DNA of 64,000 bases from Rotaria sordida (taxonomy: Eukaryota; Rotifera; Eurotatoria; Philodinida; Philodinidae), in the NCBI GenBank assembly GCA_905250125.1, contig CAJNOL010000699.1, positions 1 through 64,000 of the forward strand, read 5' to 3'. The translations under genes were made by a program, and so were the position numbers. This document shows, in pieces, positions 44,701-55,530 of the stretch. Every line of letters starts with the position of its first letter. Position 1 is the first letter of the stretch. The notes beneath the pieces were generated by a model, which was not told where the DNA came from, searched no databases, and saw only the letters and a program-made list of their open reading frames with translations.

Positions 44701-45678
44701 ATGAAAATAATTGGAATAATTAAAAAAATCTCTCGTAATATAAAATATTATCATGATAAAAAAGATGAAGAAGATTCAATAAATTTAGTTGATTCATCAG
44801 ATTCAAATGATAATGAAAATATTCGAATTCGAAATCGATTAATTCGTCGAATATCACTGTCATTTATAATTCGATTTTTATTATTAATACCATTATCGAT
44901 TTATTTATTTATTATATTAACACCAATTAAAAATATTCAATCATTTATTCCTAATCAATTAGAAAAAACAAAAAATTTTCTTATTATTGTTGCACATCCC
45001 GATGATGAATGTTTATTTTTTAGTCCAACAATTCTTGGTTTAATATATCGTCAAAAAGTTGGACATATTCTTGTTTTTTCGACTGGTAATAGTAATGGTT
45101 TAGGAGCAATTAGAGAAATTGAATTAAAACAAAGTTGTCAAAGATTAGGTGTTAATTTATCAAATTGTATATCATTAAATTTAACGGATTTACAAGATAA
45201 TCCAAAAGATTGGTGGCCTAAAGAAAAAATATCTGAAATAGTCGAAAAATATATAAAAAAATTTGAAATTGATTTATTAATAACATTTGATAATGGTGGA
45301 ATATCTGGTCATCTTAATCATAGATCATTATCTATTGGAATTGAATATTATATTATTAATTCAAATAAAACTCCATTTATATATGAAATATCAACTGTTT
45401 CATTTTTATTTGAATTTTCTTCAATATTTGATATATTTCGAACAATAATTCAATTTCTACCTCGATTAATTCGAAATTTATTTTCAACAATATTTCCATT
45501 TTTATTTTCTCAACCGAATGATAAACGTATTTTATTTCTAAATTCACCATTTCAATATATTCAAGGATTAAAAGCTTTTCATGCTCATCGATCACAAATG
45601 CTTTGGTATAGACATATTTATACAACATTTAGTCGACATATGTTTATTAATGATTTAACTAAAATTTCACACAATTAA
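44701..45678 (+). CDS. PIG-L N-acetylglucosaminyl-phosphatidylinositol de-N-acetylase
   Basis: Removes the acetyl group from GlcNAc-PI, the second step of GPI-anchor synthesis, at the ER membrane. Single exon, 325 aa, longer at the N terminus than the ~250-aa mammalian enzyme. A charged leader of about 50 residues (DSSDSNDNEN) precedes one TM segment at about 52-73. The LmbE/PIG-L domain has AHPDDECLFFSP (98-109, zinc and catalytic Asp), FSTGNSNGLGAIREIELKQS, FDNGGISGHLNH with the second zinc histidines, and the C-terminal AFHAHRSQMLWYRH. All key residues are present. It fits with the proposed GPI anchor on the amidase encoded at 5.0 kb, but only in a general sense. Confidence 0.93.
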   Translation: MKIIGIIKKISRNIKYYHDKKDEEDSINLVDSSDSNDNENIRIRNRLIRRISLSFIIRFLLLIPLSIYLFIILTPIKNIQSFIPNQLEKTKNFLIIVAHPDDECLFFSPTILGLIYRQKVGHILVFSTGNSNGLGAIREIELKQSCQRLGVNLSNCISLNLTDLQDNPKDWWPKEKISEIVEKYIKKFEIDLLITFDNGGISGHLNHRSLSIGIEYYIINSNKTPFIYEISTVSFLFEFSSIFDIFRTIIQFLPRLIRNLFSTIFPFLFSQPNDKRILFLNSPFQYIQGLKAFHAHRSQMLWYRHIYTTFSRHMFINDLTKISHN

Positions 45679-48600
45679 CACTTTTCTTTTTTTTTTTTTT
45701 ATCTTAATAAATTATTCACTAAACATCATCATCAACTTTGCTTTTCAAATATCATTTTTTTCTCTTCATATCAAATATTCATTTCTTCTTTTCTTACAAT
45801 CAATTTCTTTGTTATAAACAAACTTTCTTTCTTTTTATTATGAATAAAATGAAAATGAGGAGATTTTTTAAAAATATTATTTTTATTCAATGTTGACTAT
45901 AGATGATTGTCTAGGAAGAAAAATAATTTTATCTTCTTAGTTTTCGATTTGATTTAATTATTTGAAGAGTTCGATTTTCCTATTATATTCATAAATAAAG
46001 AAGAATTTATATTCAGTTGAATAAATACTCTTTTTAGAACATTCAACAGATATTGATTGATGATCATCATTATATTCATCGGAAGGTTGAAAAAAAAACT
46101 GATTGCCTACTCTACAGTATAGAAGGTCAATATCAAGATAGTCATCTATCATATGTTAATCAAGGACACACTAACTCATCGACCAATAATAGGTTATGTC
46201 AATCATCGAATACATCATTTTATCGATTTTTCTTACTTTATTCGAACTTTTTTCTTCTATACAATTCTCTTTCTTCGAAAAATTTTATAATAATGAGAAA
46301 AAAAAAACATAGTTTCTTCTATGATCCGAAAAATATATGTGTATAGACATTGATCAGAGATAGTTATTCAACAAATTGCAAATATAATATAGACATTTTT
46401 TTATACTATTATCTTGGACTTTTTTCTCTTACGAAATTATAGATTGTCTAGATATCAATCTATTATATAGAATTTAACACTTTTTTATTATTTTATGTAA
46501 GAAAAAAAACATAACATCATTAAGAAATATAATAATAGGACTTTAACATCATAAACATAACACATAACCTTAACCTTAATAATAAAATCAATAAAATAAA
46601 TATTAACATAAAATCTATCACCTAGATCGAACAAAATAATGAGAAAATAAAACATATTCAATTGATAATAGCTACTGATATAATCTAAGGAAATGAAACT
46701 ATTAAATAAAACTTGACAGTTCTTTATTATTTAATGTAAGAAAAAAATTGATACCAGATTGATATTACATCACAGTTTATTAGACTCAAAAACAGTAAAT
46801 GCTACTATGAGATAAGTATAATATCTACTATGGAATTATTCATAAGATCTCAACTAACTATTTCATGTAAATGAGAAGCTCTTATTTTATAGTCAACAGG
46901 TTATCTTAGATTTGTTTACATTGTTCAACTGTAAATAAGCTTCTAAGATGAGATCGACTGATAAACTCATATTGATATATAGATGAAAGAAGTTTTCTTC
47001 AAAGATTGATAGTTTATCAAATGAATATATCCTAATAAACGTCTTTTAATATATCTATATTAATGACCCACGAAGTACTGATGATAGATGAACATGAAAA
47101 TGGGATAAATAGTGTAATCAATGCATCACTCAAATTATCTTATAAAATTAAATTAAAAAAGTATTAAAGTTAATATTTTTTTTCATCGTTAACTATCACA
47201 GCTCTGAGACATTTTCAAAATTCGAATTTATTGAGTTCTACTTTTAATCAAATCAAATAATGGATAGAACCTAGAAAAAAAAATCAATCATAATAAAAGA
47301 TCGGCTCGAAAATTTTGACGTTGTGAAACAAGTTTGAAGTCCATTGATGTTCTATTCTGTGGAAGAAGTTAATTATCATTTAAAATGTCTCAATTTATTT
47401 TAAAATATATATTCACTTAAAGTGACACATTATCAAAAGATAATTTCTTATTGAAACAGATTTTTTTCTATTTAAAATAATAAAAATTTTTGAATGATAT
47501 AATAGGTTGAAAAAAAGAATTTTTATTGACCAACTCCAAACAGACGAAATCATTTTTCTTTAGAAAATTCTTTAAAAACAATCTATTATTTATTATATGT
47601 TCATTTTATCGAAAGATTATTTTTCACTTCAATCATTTTTATTCTCTCTATTAGAATTTATCTTATTAAATATTTTTCTTCAGATATTATTCAATTAAAG
47701 ATATTGATCATTTAATAAATAGTTTATTCTATTATTCTAAACAAATATATTATTATCATTTATCATATATTACATAAGAATATAACCATAGAAGATTGAT
47801 ACTAACTTATGTGTAAACTTCTTACTTTAATCTACCATAAATATATATCTTTAAAATCTAAATCAAATCATTTTATTCGATCAAATCTAATCAACAAGTT
47901 TAATTATTTGTTGTTGATCTTTGATATAACAAGTATATGTGTATTAACAGTGAATGAGTCATTGTCTTGTTAGATAAATAACTTCACTTCTAATTGCAAA
48001 ATGATCGTAAAAATTAATTTTTCATTAAATTTATGTCCTAAGATGTCAATATTAATCTCGATATATTTCATCTATTCTTAGAATAATATCAATTAAAATC
48101 TAAAATTTTTTATATTTTCACATGCTCAAAGCATAAAAATGAATAAAATATTGTAGAAATATCGAAGAAATATCGAAGAAAAGAATATGTATATTCTATT
48201 CCCTGATATCGACAATTCTAATACTAAAATAAAATGTTATTTACATCTGGAGAAGCGATTTTTAATTGATAAATAGTTGATATTCTAGAAAAGATTTATT
48301 CATTTTCCGCCTAACTTCCACTAAAGTAATTCGTTAAATAATAATTATAATAAAGATAAATGTTTATTTAATGTATTCACTAAATCAGAATATTGACTTG
48401 TTTCATTCAAACTCGTATTGCGCAACTCATAGCTCACATATTACGAATATATGAGATCAAAAAATAAAATTCTACTCAGATTGAGATCACAAGATTAAAA
48501 AATTGACGAGACCGAAATTGAAGTTTATAGGAAAATATTTTATTTTCTCTAGTTCAGGATCTTGACTAAACTCTCCTCCCCCTATTTTAGAAGTCTCCCT

Positions 48601-49487
48601 TAGTCAAAAGTTTGAAAAACGTATTAGAAGATTCGGATCTGTTAATCGACCAAGAAAAATTTTCAAAAACTTTTTCTATTTTCATATCGAACTATGCCGA
48701 AAAAAGGTTTTCAGCGTCGCGCCCGATGACTGATAGATACTCCCTATCCGTTTGAAGAGAAGCAGGATGAGGTTAAAATAGGATGCTCCTTCTTGAATAT
48801 TGTCCTTGTCTACATGTCATTATATTTTATTTATTATCCTAAAATGAGATTAAATCAGTTTCAATAAAAAAGAGTTCAACGATAAGTTCAAATACTAAAC
48901 TTCAAGTCTTCATTGAAGTTTTTTTTAACTATTTATCGATTTTTTATTAGCACTCGGCCGTTATAGTGGTAGATTGAGATTTTCCACTAATTAGTGTTCG
49001 AGTAAAATTATAAAAATGATAAAATATAGTTATAGGAGTTGATAAGATTCTGGTTAGAAATACAATCGAAATTTGACGTAATAACTTCGAATTATTATTT
49101 TAATTTAATTCGAATCTTATGGATTATTTTCTCTGTTAAATTTTTTAATATATAAAAGTTATTTGTAATTTGTTCAGTATAAATGTGTACATCTTTATGT
49201 TTTCAAGAGGTTTAATAGGTTTTTGGGTCCTTCCGTTGATATTGACGTGTAATGAGAAGATGAAACGTTAAGATGATGACATAAATCTAATCGAATAACT
49301 ACTCATTTTATTATACTAGAAAGAGTTCCTACCATTATCTTTAATCAAGTTAAATTTGAAACTCGATATACATCTTATTACTAATCATATTAAAATTCTT
49401 CTATTCGATTTATTTCGAGACACATTTCTTCATCATTCTTTACTTAATTATCTAGAATTGGAAAGAAAAAATAGTTCAGATCTTCTA
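45679..49487. other. Gene-free stretch
   Basis: Starts with a T-rich 3' UTR. A 97-codon frame at 46053-46346 (+) has no motif. A short phrase TTTATTATT(T)(A/T)ATGTAAGAAAAAAA recurs near 46484 and 46722. A slightly GC-richer block at 48560-48780 is not identifiable. Confidence 0.45.
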
Positions 49488-50717
49488 ACCTAAGTGTAAA
49501 AAGTCTTTGCACAAACTTGTTATATAGATTTCTCGTGCAGGACTGATTGATTTTTCGGTTTTTTTAATATTAACTTATGGAGCATTGAAAGAGCTTTAAT
49601 TTTATATAAAAAATGTTATATCATTCTTTTGTTTTATAGATACGATACGTTCAGAGAAAGAATAGTTAAAAAAAACAGATTCTATAATATATAACGTGAA
49701 TGTAGCAAATAGAGAAAATAAATATCCTGTCAATCATTTTTTATAAGAGAAAGTATAACATAGAACTAGATTTTATATTATTAATAAGTATAAAGAATCT
49801 GGTTGTATTCCTAACAATCTTCGATCTGATCGGGCAAATATATTATCAATAAGATAATTAGCATGCCTGCAACGCCTTCTCAATAACAAGACAGATACTT
49901 TTTTTACCTAAATTATCTTCAAAATTTAAAGTTAGTTTAAAAACAATTCGAAACGATTTGAAAACTATCGATATAATCTATCATAAGATAAAATAACCAC
50001 TAAAATATACTGATTAATAACTTGAACAAATTCGAACTATAGAGTAAATTTCTACTAATTTATACATCGGATAGAAATACTCTACTATCAGAAATAATAT
50101 TTAACAAAAGTCAAAAGTTAAAACGAAAAATATTGCTTTGAATTCTTCTATCTGAATATTGTATTTCAAAGCCATTCTTTGACAACTAAAAGTAACCTAT
50201 TGACCAATAAATGTATTTCAAATTATTATATTATAGGATGTTTGATGCCTTTTATCGAGAGCTATCATATTAAAATAAAACTTTTATATTGGCTTGATTT
50301 AGGTTCAAATCATTAGAGTCGCAAGGTGATAGAATATTTAGATGAAAGTCGAATGAAAATCGTACATAAACAATATAATCCTCAAAACTGTCTACAGTCA
50401 CGTTCAATTGAAAGTTAATGGTCAATCTTAAATTATATGGTCTATCAACGAGGGGAGAAAGCAAAATCAATTGATCAATTAAAGAAAAAAATTATAAAAA
50501 CAAATCAATATAAAAGTTGTACGAGCCATATTTTCAGACATACGAAAACAAGTTTGCAAATTTGAAGATAAACAACCTTACGAACCTTGTTCTTATTTAT
50601 TTAATAAACGTTATTGTGTCTAGTATTTGATAATACGAAAAAGAAAAAATAAAGATTATTTATTGAAATAAATATCTAAAAAAAAAGGTTTTGTCTCAAG
50701 ACTTTTTACACGTAGGT
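49488..50717 (+). mobile_element. Decayed Tc1/mariner transposon with TIRs
   Basis: About 30-bp terminal inverted repeats begin ACCTAAGTGTAAAAAGTCTT (left) and ACCTACGTGTAAAAAGTCTT (right, reversed). TA flanks both ends (49486-49487 and 50718-50719), the mariner target duplication. The 1.23-kb length is typical. Near the 3' end the plus strand still reads QSRSIES (for the family RPIE), WSILNYMVYQRGEKAKSIDQ and LKKKI, with a stop inside, then HIFRHTKTSLQI. This is the end of a transposase of the group ending ...RPIEDFW..LK..VY..GW.AK. The rest is too decayed to read. Confidence 0.75.
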
Positions 50718-50719
50718 TA

Positions 50720-52314
50720 ATAGAACGTTAGTGCTAGGCGATATTTGATCCTGTATGAGAAAAGTCTGTCCTAGTCTCTACCGGAAAGAAGGAAAAGCTT
50801 AGTATCCATCACGGTCTTTGATGAGGTTCTATGGTCTTTGCGGAAAGATAGGAGCAGTGGATAGAAATATCTTCCCTATATAGTTGATAACTTATTTTAT
50901 GTCGTGTTTCATAGAATAAGTCAACCATACGATAAACGTCACATAACTACATTATGATTGACGAATATAGAATCTGATAAGTACACCTTTTAAAACAGGA
51001 TTTTTTTTTGTGGAAATAGTTATAGAAAATATAAAATAATTCTTTTGAAATATTTTCAAAAATTTAATATGAAAATTGTATTAGAAGATCCTCTAGACAG
51101 TTAATATGGTCTAACATATAACAAGAGGGTAAAGTCTTTTAATATGGTTGATTACTAGAAAATAAGTTGCTCAAACAAAAAAATTCGGTAATACATATAT
51201 TATCGTCGTTATATGGTACATACATCCAATACGAATGTCTTTATAATATAAAGTCTACTAGAATTTATAAGTAATATATAAAAATGATCGTTATTAGAAG
51301 ATGATCAATAATAAATGAATTTCTATAAAATTGAGTTAGTATTAAAATAATTTATCGATTGATATAAATGATGATATACATAAAATAAATTCAAGTCAAT
51401 GGGTAAATAAAATATAATAGTGCACAATGAAAGTATAAAGGTAACTATTTTTGATTGTTGTCAGAATGTTGAAAGAAAAAAAATTGTTAAGAATATTTAT
51501 TCTTCTTCTTCTATAATGTATTTAAATATTTTTTATTTGTTCTTCTCAAAATGACAATCAATTATAGTTTCATAGTTACTTTTATTTATGTTTGGTATAT
51601 AAAAGAAAGAAAGAAAGAATAAAAGTGAAAAATAGTTGCACAATGATTAGATCTCGTTTGGTCAAACAATTATATTCGAATGAATATATCTTGAGTATCA
51701 ATCTTTTTATTTCAAATATTTTTATTTTATTCAAGAGACTATCTTTCACAATCAATCTTTTTTTAGAACATTTTAACGATTAACACACAGAATATATTAG
51801 ACAACACAATCATTACAAATAACGTAATTGAATTTTTTTAATGACCATTTATCCTATCACTTTTTCAAGATATTATTTTACAATTAATATTTGTTGTTTA
51901 GAACAGTTTTCAAAATCTTCTAATTGAACATTTCGGTTTAGAAATCATTTTTTTCATGATAATATGGATGGTGGTGAAGTGAGACTTCTATTTCACATAA
52001 ATATTCCCATTGAGAGTGTAAAATGAGGAAGAAAAATGATATCGTATTCGAGTCGAATGCATATAGGATGAAGAGTGATTTATTGTTTTTTCTAACTCTA
52101 TCTATATTTAATTGGCGAAGTTAACATATTTGGTAGTATAAACACTCTTTTATTGATTTTTTTTTATAAAACTTAGTTTGTTGAAGAGAATAAAATATTC
52201 TTATTCAACATATTTCCATATCAGTTTTAGTTTTTGACGAAACGATAATGAATCTTTCGAATATATAAAACAAAAATAAATTCATTTATTATTTATTCTA
52301 GATAATCATTTCTA
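50720..52314. other. Spacer, no gene
   Basis: A balanced-composition block at 50725-50880 just after the mariner has no identifiable content. The remainder is AT-rich and includes the 5' flank of the next gene. Confidence 0.4.
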
Positions 52315-54267
52315 ATGGGTTTAGGTTTCAGTCGAGAGAAAAGAAATCAACGTACTCAGTTTCCATCACCAACAGTTAACAGTCAACTATTAACTCTGAA
52401 AAGCCAACCACCTTCAGGTAAATATTTCTCAAATAATAATTATTTTTTTTTTCTTAAATAATAAATCTTTAGAAGTACATCAAATATCGTCAACAGCATA
52501 TATATTAGATAGCTCATCAGAAAGTATAGATATAACCAGTTTAGATCAAATTGTTCAAGATGTCGATTTTTCATCTATTGTCAACGCAACCATTGATGTA
52601 ATATACTAGTTTTATTTCACTTTTTTTTTATCTTTTGAGAATTATTTTTTCTTCGTTATTATCACATATTCAGAATATAGATAGATACAAAACAATAATA
52701 ACAACATTGTAAAAGTATGGATCATAGTTGACTATCTATGAACTTCTTCATATAGTTTAATAATATTCTATTAGTATTAGATTTAATTTCTCTTAGAATT
52801 TCATCTTTCGTCTTTAGATTTTTAAAGATAATTAGTATATTAATAGGATGTTTACAATAGGAAGCTAACCAAAAATAAGTTAACGTTAACTCGATCATTT
52901 TTTAGATAATTCGAGTTGACTAGTTGTTAACATGATCAATGACCTTTGAATGAAACTAACCTATCATAGAAAATATATATCAGACATTCTCAAACTACTA
53001 TTAATCATATTCTAGAAGAGTAATCGTCACTTCTGCATTTAGTGATCATCATGTTCGAAATATCGAATCTTTATCATTATCTTTAAATTGAAAGCAGAAC
53101 AAAAAAAAATGTTTTTCTCCACGAAGAATGATTATCTGAAGAATGAATATTTCAGTGAATAAATTGGATCTTTAACAAGGGAATATATTCAAATGTGATT
53201 CGTCAATTGAACTGATGTTTTACTGATAAATGAGTATAATGGACGTTAGAATCTTCTTAAAATTTCCTTCAAAAATGATATCTTATTCTTCAGTTATTAA
53301 ATATCAATAAATAATAACTGAAGAAGAAGAAGAAGAAGAAGAAGAAGAAGAAGAATAGATACTTTTACAATGAAATTTTTTCGGATATTCGAATATTTAT
53401 GAGATTAGTTTTCTATAATTTAAATTAAAATTAATTAAATAAAGAAAAAATAAATTTAATATTATGTTATAGTTTAAATCAAGTGGTACAACTCTATCAC
53501 AAGGTGACTTATCGGACAGTATTAAACTTAAACAGAAAGAAACACAAAATAGTAGTTGGCAAGATAAATATTTCGTTCATGGAGATTCATCGGATATTGT
53601 TGCAGATATTGAAAGTAAGGTTCATGGTTGTATTAATTCATCTGTATCAGAAGATATTGATATATATATAAATAATCTTCACAAAATAAATGTAACAGCT
53701 GATGATATTCTTCATAATCGTTTATCAAATATATCATCTATGGAAAAAATAATTATTAATAAAATTATTCAACAACGACAAGATTTAATTAATAAAATAA
53801 TATTAAAAGGTCGTTCAAAAATGGATAAATCTGAAATATATTATAGAAAATTAATTGAAGAATTTATTTCAAAATTAGAAATTGAAATGTCAAAACATTT
53901 AGATGATTTACAAAAACAAATGGAAAATGAAGAAGAAATTGTTTTTATTAGTTCACAAGATAATATTAAAGATTTATCAATAAAAGTTGAAAATGCTAAA
54001 AAAGAATTTATTCGACAATTAGAATTTTCTACTAGAGAAAAACGTCAAGAAATATTAGATAAAATTTCAAATATTTCAATGGATAAAAAACGTCAACCAC
54101 TTGGTTATGAACAATTAAGAAAAGTTAATCTTGATATTTATTCGACTGTTGGTCAAACAGATTGTGATAATATACCTGATAAAGATAAATTTATCAAAGA
54201 TATTAATAATGGAAAAACACATCAACCAATTAAACGAACTCTTTATATTCAAAGTAATTTTCATTGA
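52315..54267 (+). CDS. Orphan coiled-coil protein with N-myristoylation-type start
   Basis: Function unknown. Proposed exons 52315-52417, 52473-52597 and 53473-54267 give 340 aa with consistent phase. Intron 1 is 55 nt and intron 2 is 875 nt. The first residues MGLGFS fit the N-myristoylation consensus (Gly2, Ser6), suggesting attachment to a membrane. The first third is Ser/Thr-rich and probably disordered. From about residue 165 the protein is a long charged helix (INKIIQQRQDLINKI, KLIEEFISKLEIEMSK, LDDLQKQMENEEE, KEFIRQLEFSTREK) with heptad-like spacing. The third exon is certain as a coding frame. Exons 1-2 are supported by good splice sites and open phase only. Intron 2 holds a (GAA)12 tract. 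No family is recognised. Confidence 0.65.
53320..53355 (+). repeat. (GAA)12 microsatellite in intron
   Basis: Pure GAA triplets in the 875-nt intron 2 of the coiled-coil gene, on its coding strand. It adjoins a hairpin: CTTCAGTTATT (from about 53288) pairs with AATAACTGAAG ending at the first GAA units. Confidence 0.9.
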
Positions 54268-54541
54268 ATATTAACAAATCGTTAACCAAATAAATCAATA
54301 ATTTATTTCAATTCGTGCAAACAAAAAACAACTTAAAGAACCTTCGTTTTTTTAAATTTTTTTTAAACTCTTTTTATTTTATTTCAATATTTTGCTTTAA
54401 AAGAAAAGGCACAACTTATTCATATTAACTATATACATTTTCATTCAACAATCGAAACAAATAAAGACTAAACAATTATATATCCACACCTTTTTATGGC
54501 TTAAAAACTTACCAAATATATTCAAATCTATGATACCATAT

Positions 54542-55530
54542 ATGAATAAATTGATTTTATTGGTTCTTTACATAAAAAATATTTTTATCATCTTAATATA
54601 ATATAAGGATNNNNNNNNNNNNNNNNNNNNNNNNNNNNNNNNNNNNNNNNNNNNNNNNNNNNNNNNNNNNNNNNNNNNNNNNNNNNNNNNNNNNNNNNNN
54701 NNNNNNNNNNGTTTCAACTATATTTATTCGATTCAATAAATATAAGAGAATGACATTTGTCATCAGAGATTATCTCAAATAAAATATAATTATTAGATTT
54801 ACCAAATTATCGATAACACAAAGATCCTTGAGATTTATTTTTAGATTTCAAAGGGAGAAAGAAATGATAAATGATAAACTACAAAAAAAAAAGAAACTAA
54901 ATATAAGTTGAAATGATTAAAATCTCGAGTTAAATGAAAAGTTAAATTTGTTGAATGGTTAAAGATTTTTTTGTATCAATAATTTTTGGCAATTTGAAGG
55001 TAAATTTAAGAATGATTATCTAGAAAATGAAATGCGTATAATATAAATATAAATGTATAAGATAAAATGATTACTGTAAGAATGAAACAAGCAATAGAAA
55101 TAATAATAACGAAGAAGAGAGTTATTGATTCACCAATGAAAAGAATTTTGTTGAAATTATCATAAGTTATGAAATGATCATAAGTTAGGTTTGCAGCAGG
55201 TCTAGCTCTGATAGAAAAAAAGATGAGAACAATAATTATAATAGGATATATAATCAATTCAATAATACTCAGCCAAGCAAACTAATAATTATAAATGAAT
55301 ATATCAGTTTCAATTAAAATATTTTCTTGGAACAATATTTATCTAATGTTTTGTTTCAGCTTTTTTCAATAAATCTCAAATATAAACACATCTATCTAAC
55401 CTGTCGAAACAACTAAAACTGTCAAAAATTATTTTTTTTTAAATAGACATTTTAAACCATGTTCCTAACACGTTGATATTGATTAGTTTTGTCGATGTTT
55501 TCGACCTCGAAAAATAACGAAGATTAGTGA
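54542..55530. repeat. Segmental duplication, copy 1
   Basis: Matches 63124-64000 in the same orientation, beginning ATGAATAAATTGATTTTATT and continuing through the last two exons of the four-TM gene. Non-coding parts remain very similar, so the duplication is fairly recent. The window end cuts copy 2, so the full length is unknown. Confidence 0.85.
54611..54710. other. 100-N assembly gap
   Basis: A round 100 Ns. The duplicate at 63 kb reads ATAAGGAAAGTTTCAAC across the same point, and the flanks here are ATAAGGAT and GTTTCAAC, so only a few bases appear to be missing. Confidence 0.95.

Noticed and set aside
46053-46346. 97-codon plus-strand frame in intergenic DNA
   Set aside because: Ser/Tyr/Phe-rich with no motif, no splice context and no family resemblance; expected by chance in AT-rich DNA of this length.
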